A DNA stretch of 64,000 bases from Lichenicoccus sp965213775 (lineage in GTDB: Bacteria > Pseudomonadota > Alphaproteobacteria > Acetobacterales > Acetobacteraceae). Made by a program: the position numbers and the translations under genes. Positions 40,725 to 51,485 of this stretch are shown in pieces. A model generated the notes under the pieces. The model was not told where the DNA came from, made no database searches, and saw nothing but the letters and a program-made list of their open reading frames with translations. Location: assembly GCA_965213775.1 (NCBI GenBank), contig CBDCAC010000001.1, positions 1-64,000 of the forward strand. Reading direction: 5' to 3'. The first letter of the stretch is position 1. Each line of letters starts with the position of its first letter.

Positions 40725-43700
40725 TTAGTACTGGAACTGGTAGGTTAGCCCTACGCTGCTGCCGGGGTCGTTCTCCGGCGTGGTGGTGCCGGTGACCGTG
40801 CCGCCGGTGCCGACCACGGTGTTGAGCTTCAGCCGCTTGGTCAGGTCGACCTGCACCTGCGCCTGAGTGCCGGAGCCGGAGGTCGACTGCCTGGCGCCGA
40901 CATAGACGCCGCGCGCGACGTACTTGCCGGCCTCGACGCTGGCGCCGGTGCTGTTGGCGCCGCCGCTGCCGATCGAGAGCCGATCCAGGCCCAGCGTGCC
41001 GCGCACCGACCCCAGCACCCCCGGACCGCCGCCGCCGACGCCGCTGAGCTCGGCGAGGGCCGCCGCCAGGCTCGCGATCTGCAGCGGGCTGAGCTGGGTC
41101 GTGCTCTGCTGGAACAGGATCAGCGCCAGCACCTGGTCCTGCGGCAGCGGCGGCGTCGAGGACAGGGTGATCTTCGGCGCGTCGGCATAGCCGCCGACAT
41201 GCAGCCGGGCGACGTCGGCGTTGACGAAGCTCTCGGCGGTGAAGTCGAGCGAGGGATCGATCTTGTTGGTCACGCCGGCGCCGTCGAAGCCCACCCGCCC
41301 CTTGGTGAAGGTCAGGGTGGCGCCGACCAGGCTGAAGGTGCCGCGATGCATGTCGAAGCCGCCTTGGATCACCGGGGCGGCGGTGGTGCCGCCGACATGC
41401 AGCGCGCCGCCCAGTTCGGCATCGAGCCCGTGTCCGCGCACGAAGATCTGCCCCGGCGCGCGCAGGCTCAGGTCGAGCCCGACCGCCGCAGCCGGCGCCG
41501 CCGGCGGCGCCGGCTCGTCGCCGGGGCGGCGCACGTCGAGCTTGGCGACCGACGGCGGCAGCCCGCTCGGGATGTTGATCGAGGCGCTGTCGATGGTGAC
41601 CGAGCCCGCGAGGTCGAGCCGCGAGGCGGCCTGGCCGCGCACGCTGAGGTCGGCATCCAGCACCGCGGTCAGCAGGTCGCTCGACAGCGGGCGGGCGCGG
41701 CTGGCGGTGAGATGCAGGTCCACCGGCAGGCCGGGCGCCAGCACGCCGACGCTGCCGCTGGCGCCGATGCTGCCGTCGCCGGCACGGGCGACGAACCGCT
41801 CGACGCTCAGGGCCTGGCCCTGGGCGCGGATCAGGGCGTCGATGTCGGTCAGGCGCAACCCTTGGGCGAAGTCCTGCACCTGACCGCCCGACAGCCGGAT
41901 CGTGCCGTCCAGCCGCGGCGCCGCCGGCGTGCCGGAGACGCCGAGGTCGAGTGCCAGCTGGCCCGCCGCCTGCCGTCCCTGCGCGCCGAGCACGGCGTTG
42001 GCGATCGCGAGGTCGACATGCCCCGCGGCGCGCAGCCCGAGCGCCCCTTCGGCGGCGAGCGGTGCGGCGCCGGACAGGGTCAGGCCGATCTGCCGGCCGG
42101 CATCGAGGCGGGCGACGACGCGCGCCGAGGCGCCGGCCAGGTCGGCGCGCGCGTCGATCTCGGCCGGCGGCAGCGAGGCGCCGGGACCGCGGCGGAGGCG
42201 CAGGCCCTGGGCCGTCAGGTGCACGGTGCCCTGCGGCCTGGCGGTGGTCCCGGTCAGCCGCGCCTGCAGCGCCAGCACGCCGGCGGCGTCCAGGCCGGGG
42301 ACGAACGGGGTGGCCAGCGCCGGGGTCAGGTTCGCCAGCGAGGCGGTCAGGTCGAGCCTCGGGCTGAGGCTGCCGGCGAGGTCGAGGATCGCCGGGGCGA
42401 CGCCGCCCGCGACCGGAGCCAGCGAGGCGCGCAGCCGGTCGACCTCGACGCGCGGGCCGAAGCCGATCCGGCTCGGCGCCAGCAGCCGCAGCGCCTCGCC
42501 CTTGGCCTGCGCGCCGAGCCGGTCGAGCGCCACCCGCCGCGCCGGCAGGTCCAGCACCAGGGCCGCGTCGATGCGCGCCGGAGCGCCGGCGACGTGTTCA
42601 AACGCCCCGTCCAGCGCGATCGCCAGCGCCGTCCGCGGTCCGCGCGCGGTGGCCCGCGCGCTGCCGGTGATGCCGTGGGCGAGGATGCCGTCGGCGCGCA
42701 GCGCGAGATCGAGCTTCGCATCGCCGGCCGGATCCTGCACCGTGCCGCGCAGCGCGAGTGCCGCGATGCGCGCCGCCGGCAGCGAGGCGGCGCCGGCGAG
42801 ATCGACGCGCAGCGTCGGATGCGCGGCTCCGGCCGGCTGCGTGGTGCGCAGCGCGGCGTTGAGGCTGCCGCCGATCGGCTGTCCCACCAGCCGGCTGAGA
42901 TCGGCCAGCCGCGTCATGCGCAGCTCGAAGCTGCCGAGCGGCAGGGTGGCGCCCGCCGGCAGCGTCAGGTCGGCATGGCCGGCCGCACTCTTCCAGCCCA
43001 GCCGGTCCAGCGTGAGGTGGCTCGCGCCGTCGTCGAGCCGCTGCAGGGCGGCATCGAGGATCAGCGGCGCCCGGTCCAGGACGCCCTCGAGATGGACACG
43101 GCCCTGCGGCGCGTGCGGCAGATGCGCCGCATCGAGGCTCAGCCGGAGCGGTCCGGACGCCATCGTGGCGGTGCCGACCGTGCCGCTGGCGGCCAGGCTG
43201 GCGCCGAGATCGTCCAGCGGACCCCGTGCCGTGCCGTCGAGCGCCAGCGCGCCGCGCAGCGTCGGCAGCGCCGCCTGCAGGTCGGGCAGCCGCAGGCCGA
43301 AGCGGGCGTCGAGCGCGCCGGAGAGGTCGCTGCCCGACGCCTGCAGCGACAGCGCGCGCCCGTGCAGGTCGAGCGAGTACAGACGCAGCTCGGAACCCGC
43401 GCGAGAGGCGGTCAGCCCGATCGTGCCCTGGTCGCCGATCAGCCCCACCGCCTGCGCCTGTCCGCCGGTCAGCGCGAAGCTGCCGCCGAGCCCGAGCACG
43501 GTCGCGGCACCGAGCGAGAAATCGGCGCGAAGCGCCGCGTGGCCGTCGAGCGCCACGCCGCCCGCGGCGGCGAGCGGAGCGAGCTGCGGCAGCGTGAGGC
43601 CCAGGCTGCCGTGCATCGCCTGCGAGCGGCCGTCCGGCGCGGTGAAGATGCGTCCGGTGAGCTGCGCCAGGGCGTGGAACAGCACCAGGTCGACCGGATG

Positions 43701-44876
43701 GCCGGGCTGCTCCTCGTGCAGCGTCGCCTGCAGGGTCAGCGGCGTGGCGGCCAGCAGGTCCGGGCGGGGCCCGGGCAGTCGCACCCCCTCGGCGGTGGCG
43801 CGCAGCGTCGCCGGGCCGGTGGCGACGCCGTCGCTGGCGGCGCCGGAGAACGCCGCACTCAGCCTGGCGACGCCGGCGCCGGCGGCGGCGAGCCGGTCGA
43901 TCAGCAGGGTGCCGCTGCCCGCCGGGGCGGCCGGCGTGCCGACGAGATGGGCGTCAAGCGACAGCCCGTCCCAGGCGATGCCGGGGCGCGGCTGCATCGC
44001 CGGGGCGCGGCCGCGCGCGCGCAGGTCGAATTGCCGGGTCAGCAGGTCGGCGACGCCGCCGGCATCGAGCGAGACCGCACCGGCGCGCAGCGCCAGCGTC
44101 AGCGGCTCGGCGTCGCGCGGACCGTCGAGATCGAGCGCCAGCGTCACCGGGTCGAGCAGCGTCAGGCCGGTGAGAGCGGAGACCAGGCCGGCCTGCGGAT
44201 CGGCCGCATGCAGGTGCAGCGCCAGCCGACGCGGGCCGGTCGCCGCGACCAGCGAGACGAAGCCGGCATGGTCCTGGCGGGTCAGCGCCAGGCCGATGTC
44301 GCTGTCCGGCAGGCTCGCGATCCCGAGGCCGGAGAGCAGCGGCGCGATGCCGGCGACGCGCAGGTGGCCGTCGAGGCCGAGGCGGGCGGCGAGGCCGGCG
44401 ACGCCCTGGTCGAGATCGAGGCTGCCGACGCGCAGGCGGCGGATGTCGACGCCGAGGTTGGGGAGGCTGCTGCCGCCGGATCGCTCGGCGGGCTGCGGCC
44501 TGGCATCCGGGTTCGGCGCCGGCTTGCGCAGGACACGGATATGCTCGACCGAGACCAGGTCGACCCGCGCGGTCAGGCCGAGCAGCCGCAGCGGCCGCCA
44601 GTTCAGCCTGATCCCGTCCAGCGACGCGTAGCTGCCCAGGCGATCCTGCAGCGTCAGGCGCCGGATCGTGAGCGCGTCGGGGAAGCGTCCGCCCAGGCCT
44701 TCGATCACGACCAGCCCGCCGCTCAGCGAGCCGGCCTCGCGCTCGATCAGCCGGCGTCCCGGGCTGGTGTTGGCGCCGACCAGCACCGCGAGCAGGGCCA
44801 GGGCGAGCAGCGCCACCGGCACGCCGAGCAGCAGACCCGCCAGCCAGGCCAGCGGGCGCCAGATCCTCAGCGCCAT
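40725..44876 (-). CDS. tamB: Translocation and assembly module inner-membrane component TamB
   Basis: A 1383-residue protein. One N-terminal membrane helix (LAWLLAGLLLGVPVALLALAL, abridged) anchors it in the inner membrane. A long series of beta-strand repeats follows, as in the AsmA/TamB bridge-like proteins. The C-terminal DUF490 region contains FDMHRGTFSLVGATLTFTKG and ends in LTYQFQY. It works with TamA at the outer membrane in autotransporter and outer-membrane protein assembly, and TamB-like proteins also move phospholipids. Its start overlaps the tamA stop by one base (TGATG), so the two are translationally coupled. Confidence 0.92.
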   Translation of the reverse strand: MALRIWRPLAWLAGLLLGVPVALLALALLAVLVGANTSPGRRLIEREAGSLSGGLVVIEGLGGRFPDALTIRRLTLQDRLGSYASLDGIRLNWRPLRLLGLTARVDLVSVEHIRVLRKPAPNPDARPQPAERSGGSSLPNLGVDIRRLRVGSLDLDQGVAGLAARLGLDGHLRVAGIAPLLSGLGIASLPDSDIGLALTRQDHAGFVSLVAATGPRRLALHLHAADPQAGLVSALTGLTLLDPVTLALDLDGPRDAEPLTLALRAGAVSLDAGGVADLLTRQFDLRARGRAPAMQPRPGIAWDGLSLDAHLVGTPAAPAGSGTLLIDRLAAAGAGVARLSAAFSGAASDGVATGPATLRATAEGVRLPGPRPDLLAATPLTLQATLHEEQPGHPVDLVLFHALAQLTGRIFTAPDGRSQAMHGSLGLTLPQLAPLAAAGGVALDGHAALRADFSLGAATVLGLGGSFALTGGQAQAVGLIGDQGTIGLTASRAGSELRLYSLDLHGRALSLQASGSDLSGALDARFGLRLPDLQAALPTLRGALALDGTARGPLDDLGASLAASGTVGTATMASGPLRLSLDAAHLPHAPQGRVHLEGVLDRAPLILDAALQRLDDGASHLTLDRLGWKSAAGHADLTLPAGATLPLGSFELRMTRLADLSRLVGQPIGGSLNAALRTTQPAGAAHPTLRVDLAGAASLPAARIAALALRGTVQDPAGDAKLDLALRADGILAHGITGSARATARGPRTALAIALDGAFEHVAGAPARIDAALVLDLPARRVALDRLGAQAKGEALRLLAPSRIGFGPRVEVDRLRASLAPVAGGVAPAILDLAGSLSPRLDLTASLANLTPALATPFVPGLDAAGVLALQARLTGTTARPQGTVHLTAQGLRLRRGPGASLPPAEIDARADLAGASARVVARLDAGRQIGLTLSGAAPLAAEGALGLRAAGHVDLAIANAVLGAQGRQAAGQLALDLGVSGTPAAPRLDGTIRLSGGQVQDFAQGLRLTDIDALIRAQGQALSVERFVARAGDGSIGASGSVGVLAPGLPVDLHLTASRARPLSSDLLTAVLDADLSVRGQAASRLDLAGSVTIDSASINIPSGLPPSVAKLDVRRPGDEPAPPAAPAAAVGLDLSLRAPGQIFVRGHGLDAELGGALHVGGTTAAPVIQGGFDMHRGTFSLVGATLTFTKGRVGFDGAGVTNKIDPSLDFTAESFVNADVARLHVGGYADAPKITLSSTPPLPQDQVLALILFQQSTTQLSPLQIASLAAALAELSGVGGGGPGVLGSVRGTLGLDRLSIGSGGANSTGASVEAGKYVARGVYVGARQSTSGSGTQAQVQVDLTKRLKLNTVVGTGGTVTGTTTPENDPGSSVGLTYQFQY

Positions 44877-46750
44877 CAGAAGGTCTCCCCCAGCCCGATA
44901 TAGAGCTCCAGGCTGTCGTTGCCGGGCACCGTGTTCAGCGGGATCGCCACGTCGAGCCGGATCGGGCCGATCGAGGTGAAGTAGCGCGCGCCGATGCCGG
45001 CGCCGAGCCGCAGGCTGCCCTGCAGCGGTGCGGACTGGCTGGAGACCTGCCCGGCATCGACGAAGGCGGCGGCGCCGAAATTGCCGAACAGGCGCTGGCG
45101 GAACTCGATGGTCGCGGCGTCGAGCGAGGTGCCGCCGACCGGATCGTGGTTGGCGAACAGCGGCCCCACCCCCTGGTACTTGTAGCCGCGTATGGTGGCG
45201 CTGCCGCCCGCGTACAGGCGCTGGTCCGGCGGCAGCTGGAAGGTGGAGGCGCCCTGCACGCTGCCCACCACGGCGCGCAGCGCGATCACGCTGCGTCCGG
45301 GGCGCGCCAGGCCGAGCCGGGCCAGGTCGAGATAGGTCGAGCCGCTGCCCTGCAGGATGGTGAAGAAGGCGCCGCCGCGGGTCAGCGAGGCGGTCGGCGT
45401 GGCACCGAGACCGACGCGGATGCCATGCGTCGCGGCGTCCAGCGGGCTGGCGAGGTCGGTGCTGTCGTAGGAGGCGCTGAGCGGCACGCCCAGCAGCGTG
45501 TAGTCGCGCGTGACACCCTGCTGGCTGATCTGCTCCTGCTCGGCGTCGAGCCCCGCCGACACGTTCCAGCGCCTGGACAGCTTGCGGTCGAGCGAGACGC
45601 GCGCCAGCAGGGCGGTCTGGTCATAGGCCTCCAGATCCTGCTTCAGCCCCTCGATCCGCAGCACCAGGCTCTGGTCGCGATGCAGGAAGTCGGGCTTGGT
45701 CAGGTTGGTGTAGACGTCGTAGCCCAGCCCCTGCTGGGCGGTGCCGCCGAGGCCGGTGGCGATCGCGGCGAGCTCCAGCTGCTCGGCCTGGCCGAGCAGG
45801 TTGTGGTGGGTCCAGGTGACGCCGGCGCTGCCGCCGAGGTCGGTCGAGTAGCCGATCTGCGCCGAGACGGTATGACGCTTGGCCTCGGAGAAGGTGAAGT
45901 CGAGCGGGATGCGGCCCTGCGGGTCGAGCCGGGGCCGTTCGTCGCCCTCGCCGCTGCGCACCTGCACGTCGGAGAAGATGCCGATCGAGGCCAGGTCCTG
46001 TCGCGCCGCCTCGATCCGGCTCGGCTGGTACAGCTCGCCGCTATGCACCAGCAGGCGGCGGCGGATGAACCCCGCATCGACCTGGCGCAGCCCGGCGAGG
46101 CGGATCGCGCCGATCTCGACGCGCGGACCCGGGCGCACGGCATAGACGACGTCGAGGGTGCGCGCCGCCGGGTTCAGGGTCGCCGCCGGCGGGTCCACCT
46201 CCGCCAGGGCGTGTCCGTCCTCGCGCAGCGCCGAGAGCAGGCGGTCCTGGGCCGCCAGCACCTCGGATGCGATCGCCGGCGCGCCGGCATGCAGGCCGAA
46301 CGCCTGCAGCTCGCCGGGCGTGAGGGCGCCGCCGGCCGGCTGGTCCAGCCGCACCCGGCCCAGCGAGAACAGCGGCCCCCTGGTCACGGCGATCGCGACC
46401 GGCGCCGGCCGGCCCGCGGGGATCGCGTTCAGCACGTCGGGCAGCGCCGCGTCGTCGCCGGCGTGACCGGCCACCGTGATGCTCACCGCGCCGGCATAGT
46501 AGCCGAAGCTCTCCAGCGCGGTGCGCAGCCGCGGGTAATCCGCGCGCACCCGTCCCGCGAGCGCGAACGGGCTGACCGCGCTGGTCTTCTGCAGCCCGAC
46601 CAGCCCCGAGGAGCCACGCAGTGCCGCATCGAGTGCTGCGTCGCCGGTCTTGGCCAGGGTCGTCCGGTAGGGCTGCGGATCGGCGGCGCGGGCGGCGTGA
46701 TTCGCGCCGATCGCGACCGCGCAGGCGACTGCCGTCATTCCCAGGCGCAT
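44876..46750 (-). CDS. tamA: Translocation and assembly module outer-membrane protein TamA (BamA/Omp85 family)
   Basis: A 624-residue Omp85 protein. It begins with a signal peptide (MRLGMTAVACAVAIGANHAA) and has about three POTRA domains (about 50-270; for example RVEIGAIRLAGLRQVDAGFI). A C-terminal 16-strand barrel follows, with YAGGSATIRGYKYQGVGP, the conserved RGY motif of the lid loop. The last residues, LYIGLGETF, end in the usual Phe. ATG 46750 is preferred because the signal peptide follows at once. It forms an operon with tamB. Confidence 0.93.
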   Translation of the reverse strand: MRLGMTAVACAVAIGANHAARAADPQPYRTTLAKTGDAALDAALRGSSGLVGLQKTSAVSPFALAGRVRADYPRLRTALESFGYYAGAVSITVAGHAGDDAALPDVLNAIPAGRPAPVAIAVTRGPLFSLGRVRLDQPAGGALTPGELQAFGLHAGAPAIASEVLAAQDRLLSALREDGHALAEVDPPAATLNPAARTLDVVYAVRPGPRVEIGAIRLAGLRQVDAGFIRRRLLVHSGELYQPSRIEAARQDLASIGIFSDVQVRSGEGDERPRLDPQGRIPLDFTFSEAKRHTVSAQIGYSTDLGGSAGVTWTHHNLLGQAEQLELAAIATGLGGTAQQGLGYDVYTNLTKPDFLHRDQSLVLRIEGLKQDLEAYDQTALLARVSLDRKLSRRWNVSAGLDAEQEQISQQGVTRDYTLLGVPLSASYDSTDLASPLDAATHGIRVGLGATPTASLTRGGAFFTILQGSGSTYLDLARLGLARPGRSVIALRAVVGSVQGASTFQLPPDQRLYAGGSATIRGYKYQGVGPLFANHDPVGGTSLDAATIEFRQRLFGNFGAAAFVDAGQVSSQSAPLQGSLRLGAGIGARYFTSIGPIRLDVAIPLNTVPGNDSLELYIGLGETF

Positions 46751-46912
46751 GCAAACCCATCTCGATATCGAACCGGACCCGCTCGGTCCGACAGCCGCGC
46801 GAGCCTGCGGGGCTAGCGGCTCGAAGCGCAAGGGTGCAGCCGCCGGAGGGCGGAACTTTCCGCCAGGTGCCCCAATATTGTCGCATTCCCGGCTTCGGGC
46901 TATGTCGGCCGG

Positions 46913-48100
46913 ATGCAAGCAGCTCCTCGTCACCTGGGCCGGCGCATGGCGTACACGGGCCGGTTCGCGACCGGACGGTCGGCCCCGCTGCATCTGCGGC
47001 ACCCGGCCCGACCGGTGGCCGCGGCAGGTCCCGCGAGCCCGCCGGGCCGCATCGGCGCGCCGCCATCGGCGGATGCCGCATCGTCGCGGCTGCCGGCGAC
47101 CCGGCGAGTCTGGCGCCGGCTGCGGGCGATCCGGCGCGGCCTGGCGATCCTCGGCTGGACCCTGGTCGCGGGAGCGATCCAGTCGGCTATGCTGGCACTG
47201 CCGGGCCGCGGCAAGGCGCGGTTCGCGAGGACGTACTGGTCCGCCATCTGCATGCTGCTGGGCATGAAGGTGCGCGTGGCCGGCACGCCGGCGGCCGGCG
47301 GCGCGCGGCCGGTGGTCTATGCCTGCAATCATTCCTCCTGGCTCGACGTGCCGGTGCTGGGCGGCAGCCTGCTGGCCTGCTTCGTCGCCAAGGACGATGT
47401 CGGACGCTGGCCCATAGTCGGCCAGGTGGCGCGGCTGGGGCGCACCATCTTCGTCAGCCGGCAGCGCGGCACCACCGGACGCGAGCGCGACGACATGCGC
47501 ATGCGCCTGGCCGCCGGCGACGACCTGATCCTGTTCCCCGAGGGCACCAGCTCGGACGGCACCCGGGTGCTGCCGTTCCACTCCTCGTTCTTCGCCGCCG
47601 CCAAGCCGAGCGTCGCCCATGACGGGCTGCGGAGTGCATCGGCGCGCGGCAGGCCGCTGGTGCAGCCGGTCTCGGTGGTCTACGACCGGCTCGCCGGACT
47701 GCCGGTGGGCAATGCGCGCCGCTCGGTGTTCTCCTGGTACGGCGACATGGACCTCGCCTCGCACTTCTGGCAGCTCGCGCAGTGGCGCTCGATGCGCGCC
47801 AGCATCCTGCTGCATCCCCCGCTCGATCCGGCGGATTTCCCGACCCGCAAGGCGCTGGCGCAGGCCACCTGGGACGCGGTGGCGGCGGGGGCGGCGCTGC
47901 TGCGCCAGAACCGGCCGGTGGATGGGCTCCTCGACGGCTTCGGCGCACGACCGGCGCGATGGCCGACCCAGCCGCCGACGCAGCGGCCGGAGCAGCCGCC
48001 GGAGCAGCCGCCTGCCGAGGTGCTGGAACGCGACGCGCGGCCGGCCTGCGCGGACGGGGCGGATTCTCCGCTTGACAACCCTGCCGCTTCCTTTGCCTGA
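46913..48100 (+). CDS. plsC: Lysophospholipid acyltransferase (1-acyl-glycerol-3-phosphate acyltransferase family)
   Basis: A 395-residue membrane-associated acyltransferase. The catalytic motif HX4D appears as NHSSWLD (about residues 140-146) and the glycerophosphate-binding motif as FPEGTSSDG (about 208-216). A hydrophobic segment (AILGWTLVAGAIQSAML) precedes the domain. The first 70 residues and the Pro/Gln-rich C-terminal tail are low-complexity extensions, so the true start could be later than ATG 46913. It acylates lysophosphatidic acid or a related lysolipid. Its place just upstream of miaB is common in alphaproteobacteria. Confidence 0.87.
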   Translation: MQAAPRHLGRRMAYTGRFATGRSAPLHLRHPARPVAAAGPASPPGRIGAPPSADAASSRLPATRRVWRRLRAIRRGLAILGWTLVAGAIQSAMLALPGRGKARFARTYWSAICMLLGMKVRVAGTPAAGGARPVVYACNHSSWLDVPVLGGSLLACFVAKDDVGRWPIVGQVARLGRTIFVSRQRGTTGRERDDMRMRLAAGDDLILFPEGTSSDGTRVLPFHSSFFAAAKPSVAHDGLRSASARGRPLVQPVSVVYDRLAGLPVGNARRSVFSWYGDMDLASHFWQLAQWRSMRASILLHPPLDPADFPTRKALAQATWDAVAAGAALLRQNRPVDGLLDGFGARPARWPTQPPTQRPEQPPEQPPAEVLERDARPACADGADSPLDNPAASFA

Positions 48101-48311
48101 TCGGGCTCGCGCGGCACCGCATCGGGCGTGCGGGCGCGAGCGGGACATCCACACCAGCATGATCTGCCGCCGGACAATTCATGCGACCACGTCCGGCAGA
48201 GGCAGCGCGCTTCGTTGAAACCCGCCAAGCCTTGACCGGAGCGCGCTCAGCTCCGATCGCTTCGGCGACCGCGGCCGGGATCGGCCGGTCCGCCGCCGGA
48301 ACTCCGCCTGC

Positions 48312-49702
48312 TTGAGCCCTATCGTCCCGCCGCACCCCGATCCCGTCCCCGGCAAGCGCCTCCACGTCATCACCTGGGGCTGCCAGATGAACGTGTACGA
48401 CAGCGCACGCATGGCCGACGTGCTGCGGCCGCTCGGCTATGCGCCGGCCGACGATGCGGGATCGGCCGACATGGTGATCCTCAACACCTGCCACATACGC
48501 GACCGCGCGGCGGAGAAGCTGTTCTCCGAGCTCGGCCGGCTGCGCCGGATCAAGCAGGCGCGGGCACTCGCCGGCCACAGCACCATCCTCGCCGTCGCCG
48601 GCTGCGTCGCCCAGGCGGAGGGGCGCGAGATCCTGGCGCGCGCGCCGTTCGTCGACATCGTGCTCGGGCCGCAGACCTACCACCGGCTGCCGGAGATGGT
48701 CGCGCGCGCGTCGCGCGCCGGCGGCGCGGTGATCGAGACCGACTTCCCGGCCGAGCAGAAATTCGACTTCCTGCCGGCGGCGAGCGGACCGCAGCTTGCG
48801 GGCGGGGTCACCGCCTTCCTCACCGTGCAGGAGGGCTGCGACAAGTTCTGCTCGTTCTGCGTCGTGCCGTACACGCGCGGCGCCGAGGCCAGCCGGCCGG
48901 CGGCCTCGGTGCTGGCCGAGGCGCGGCGCATGGTCGAGGGCGGCGTGCGCGAGATCACCCTGCTCGGGCAGAACGTCAACGCCTATCACGGCGAGGGTCC
49001 CGACGGGCGCGTCTGGGGCCTGGCGCGGCTGCTGGAGTCGCTGTGCGGCCTGCCCGGGCTGCTGCGGCTGCGCTACACCACCTCGCACCCGCGCGACATG
49101 GACGCGACGCTGATCGAGGCGCATCGCGACCTGCCCAAGGTGATGCCGTTCCTGCACCTGCCGGTGCAGTCCGGATCGGACCGCGTGCTGGCGGCGATGA
49201 ACCGCGGCCACGACGCGGCCGGCTACCTCGCGCTGGTGTCGCGGCTGCGCGCGGCGCGGCCGGACCTGGCGCTGTCGTCCGACTTCATCGTCGGCCATCC
49301 GGGAGAGACCGAGACCGATTTCGAGGCGACGCTGGCGCTGGTGCGCGAGGTCGGCTTCGCCCAGGCCTTCTCGTTCAAATACTCGCCGCGTCCCGGCACC
49401 CCGGCCGCCGCCGCCGCCGGCCACGTGCCGGAGGCGGTCAAGGACGAGCGGCTCGCCCGCCTGCAGGCGCTGATCCGCGCACAGCAGGACGCCTACAACG
49501 CCGCCAGCGTCGGCCGCGGCATGCGGGTGCTGTTCACCGGACGCGGCCGCAAGCCCGGGCAGATCGCCGGGCGCTCGCCGTTCCTGCAGGCCGTGCACGC
49601 GCTCGGCCCGGAGAGCCTGATCGGCACCGAAGCCCCGGTGACGATCGAGGCCATGCTCACCAATTCACTCACTGCAACCCTCTTACGGGAGAGAGCCTGC
49701 GC

Positions 49703-49706
<4 letters not shown>
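48312..49706 (+). CDS. miaB: tRNA-2-methylthio-N6-dimethylallyladenosine synthase MiaB
   Basis: A 464-residue radical-SAM methylthiotransferase that modifies A37 of tRNAs reading UNN codons. Auxiliary cluster cysteines lie in TWGCQMNVYDS, LNTCHIRD and VAGCVAQAEG. The radical-SAM motif CDKFCSFCVVPYTRG is intact (CxxxCxxC), followed by LLGQNVNAYHG and a C-terminal TRAM domain. The only reasonable start is TTG 48312. The stop overlaps the phoH start (TTGA), and the block miaB-phoH-ybeY-corC follows. The 211-base gap before it holds no gene and should contain its promoter. Confidence 0.95.
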
Positions 49707-50876
<1,170 letters not shown>

Positions 50877-50893
<17 letters not shown>

Positions 50894-51485
50894 ATCCTCC
50901 CCCGGGGGAGCGAGCCCGGGCCGGGGCGGGAACGCGGCAAGTCCCAAGATCCTGGTGAGCGGGATCCTGGTGCCCGAGATCCTGGTGCCCGAGATCCTGG
51001 TGCCCGAGATCCTGGTCGTCGACGCGCGCTGGCGGCGGCTGGTGCCTCGGCTGGCGCGGCTGGTCAGGCGTGCCGCCGCCGCCGGCGGCGGCGCCGGCAC
51101 CGTGGTGCTGGACCGCGACCTGCGCGTGCGCCGGCTCAACGCCCGCCATCGCGGCCGCAACTGCAGCACCAACGTGCTCACCTTCGAGAACCCGGGCGGA
51201 GCGCCGGGCGCCGGACCGGGTGCCGGGCCAGTTGCGGGCCTGGGAGGCGACATCGTGCTGGCGCTGGAGACCGTGCGACGCGAGGCGCAGGCGGCCGGGC
51301 GGCTGCCCGCGCACCACCTGGCGCACCTCGTGTTGCACGGCGCGCTGCATCTGCGCGGCCACGACCATCACGGCGCCGGCGAGGCCCGCCGCATGGAGCT
51401 GCGCGAGGCGCGCCTGCTGCGTCGGCTCGGCGTGCCCAACCCCTGGAAGCCGCGCGGCGCCGTGCCGCGAGGCGGCCGGGCGTGA
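50877..51485 (+). CDS. ybeY: rRNA maturation endonuclease YbeY
   Basis: A 202-residue protein. The zinc-binding motif HLVLHGALHLRGHDHHG (HGxLHLxGHDH) is present at about residues 147-163, preceded by NVLTFENPGG and GDIVLALETV. Around 20-25 residues at the N-terminus and a stretch of 15-bp repeats encoding ILVPE make it longer than typical family members of about 150-170. ATG 50877 follows GGGAGCAGG and overlaps the 3' end of phoH by 17 bases. YbeY processes 16S rRNA 3' ends and takes part in ribosome quality control. Confidence 0.93.
50946..51020 (+). repeat. 15-bp tandem repeat (GAGATCCTGGTGCCC) inside ybeY
   Basis: Five units, the first two and last diverged and the middle two identical. 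They encode KILVS-GILVP-EILVP-EILVP-EILVV at the position of the single first beta-strand (normally one IxVxDxxW segment) of YbeY, so the strand sequence is multiplied. Confidence 0.9.

Noticed and set aside
41199..44903. Plus-strand open frame of about 1234 codons opposite tamB
   Set aside because: Composition is typical of an antisense shadow (Arg, Gln, Gly rich), without motifs; tamB itself has full domain support.
48101..48311. tRNA or small RNA gene in the plsC-miaB gap
   Set aside because: No cloverleaf arms or terminator-like hairpin with U-tract could be recognised by eye.
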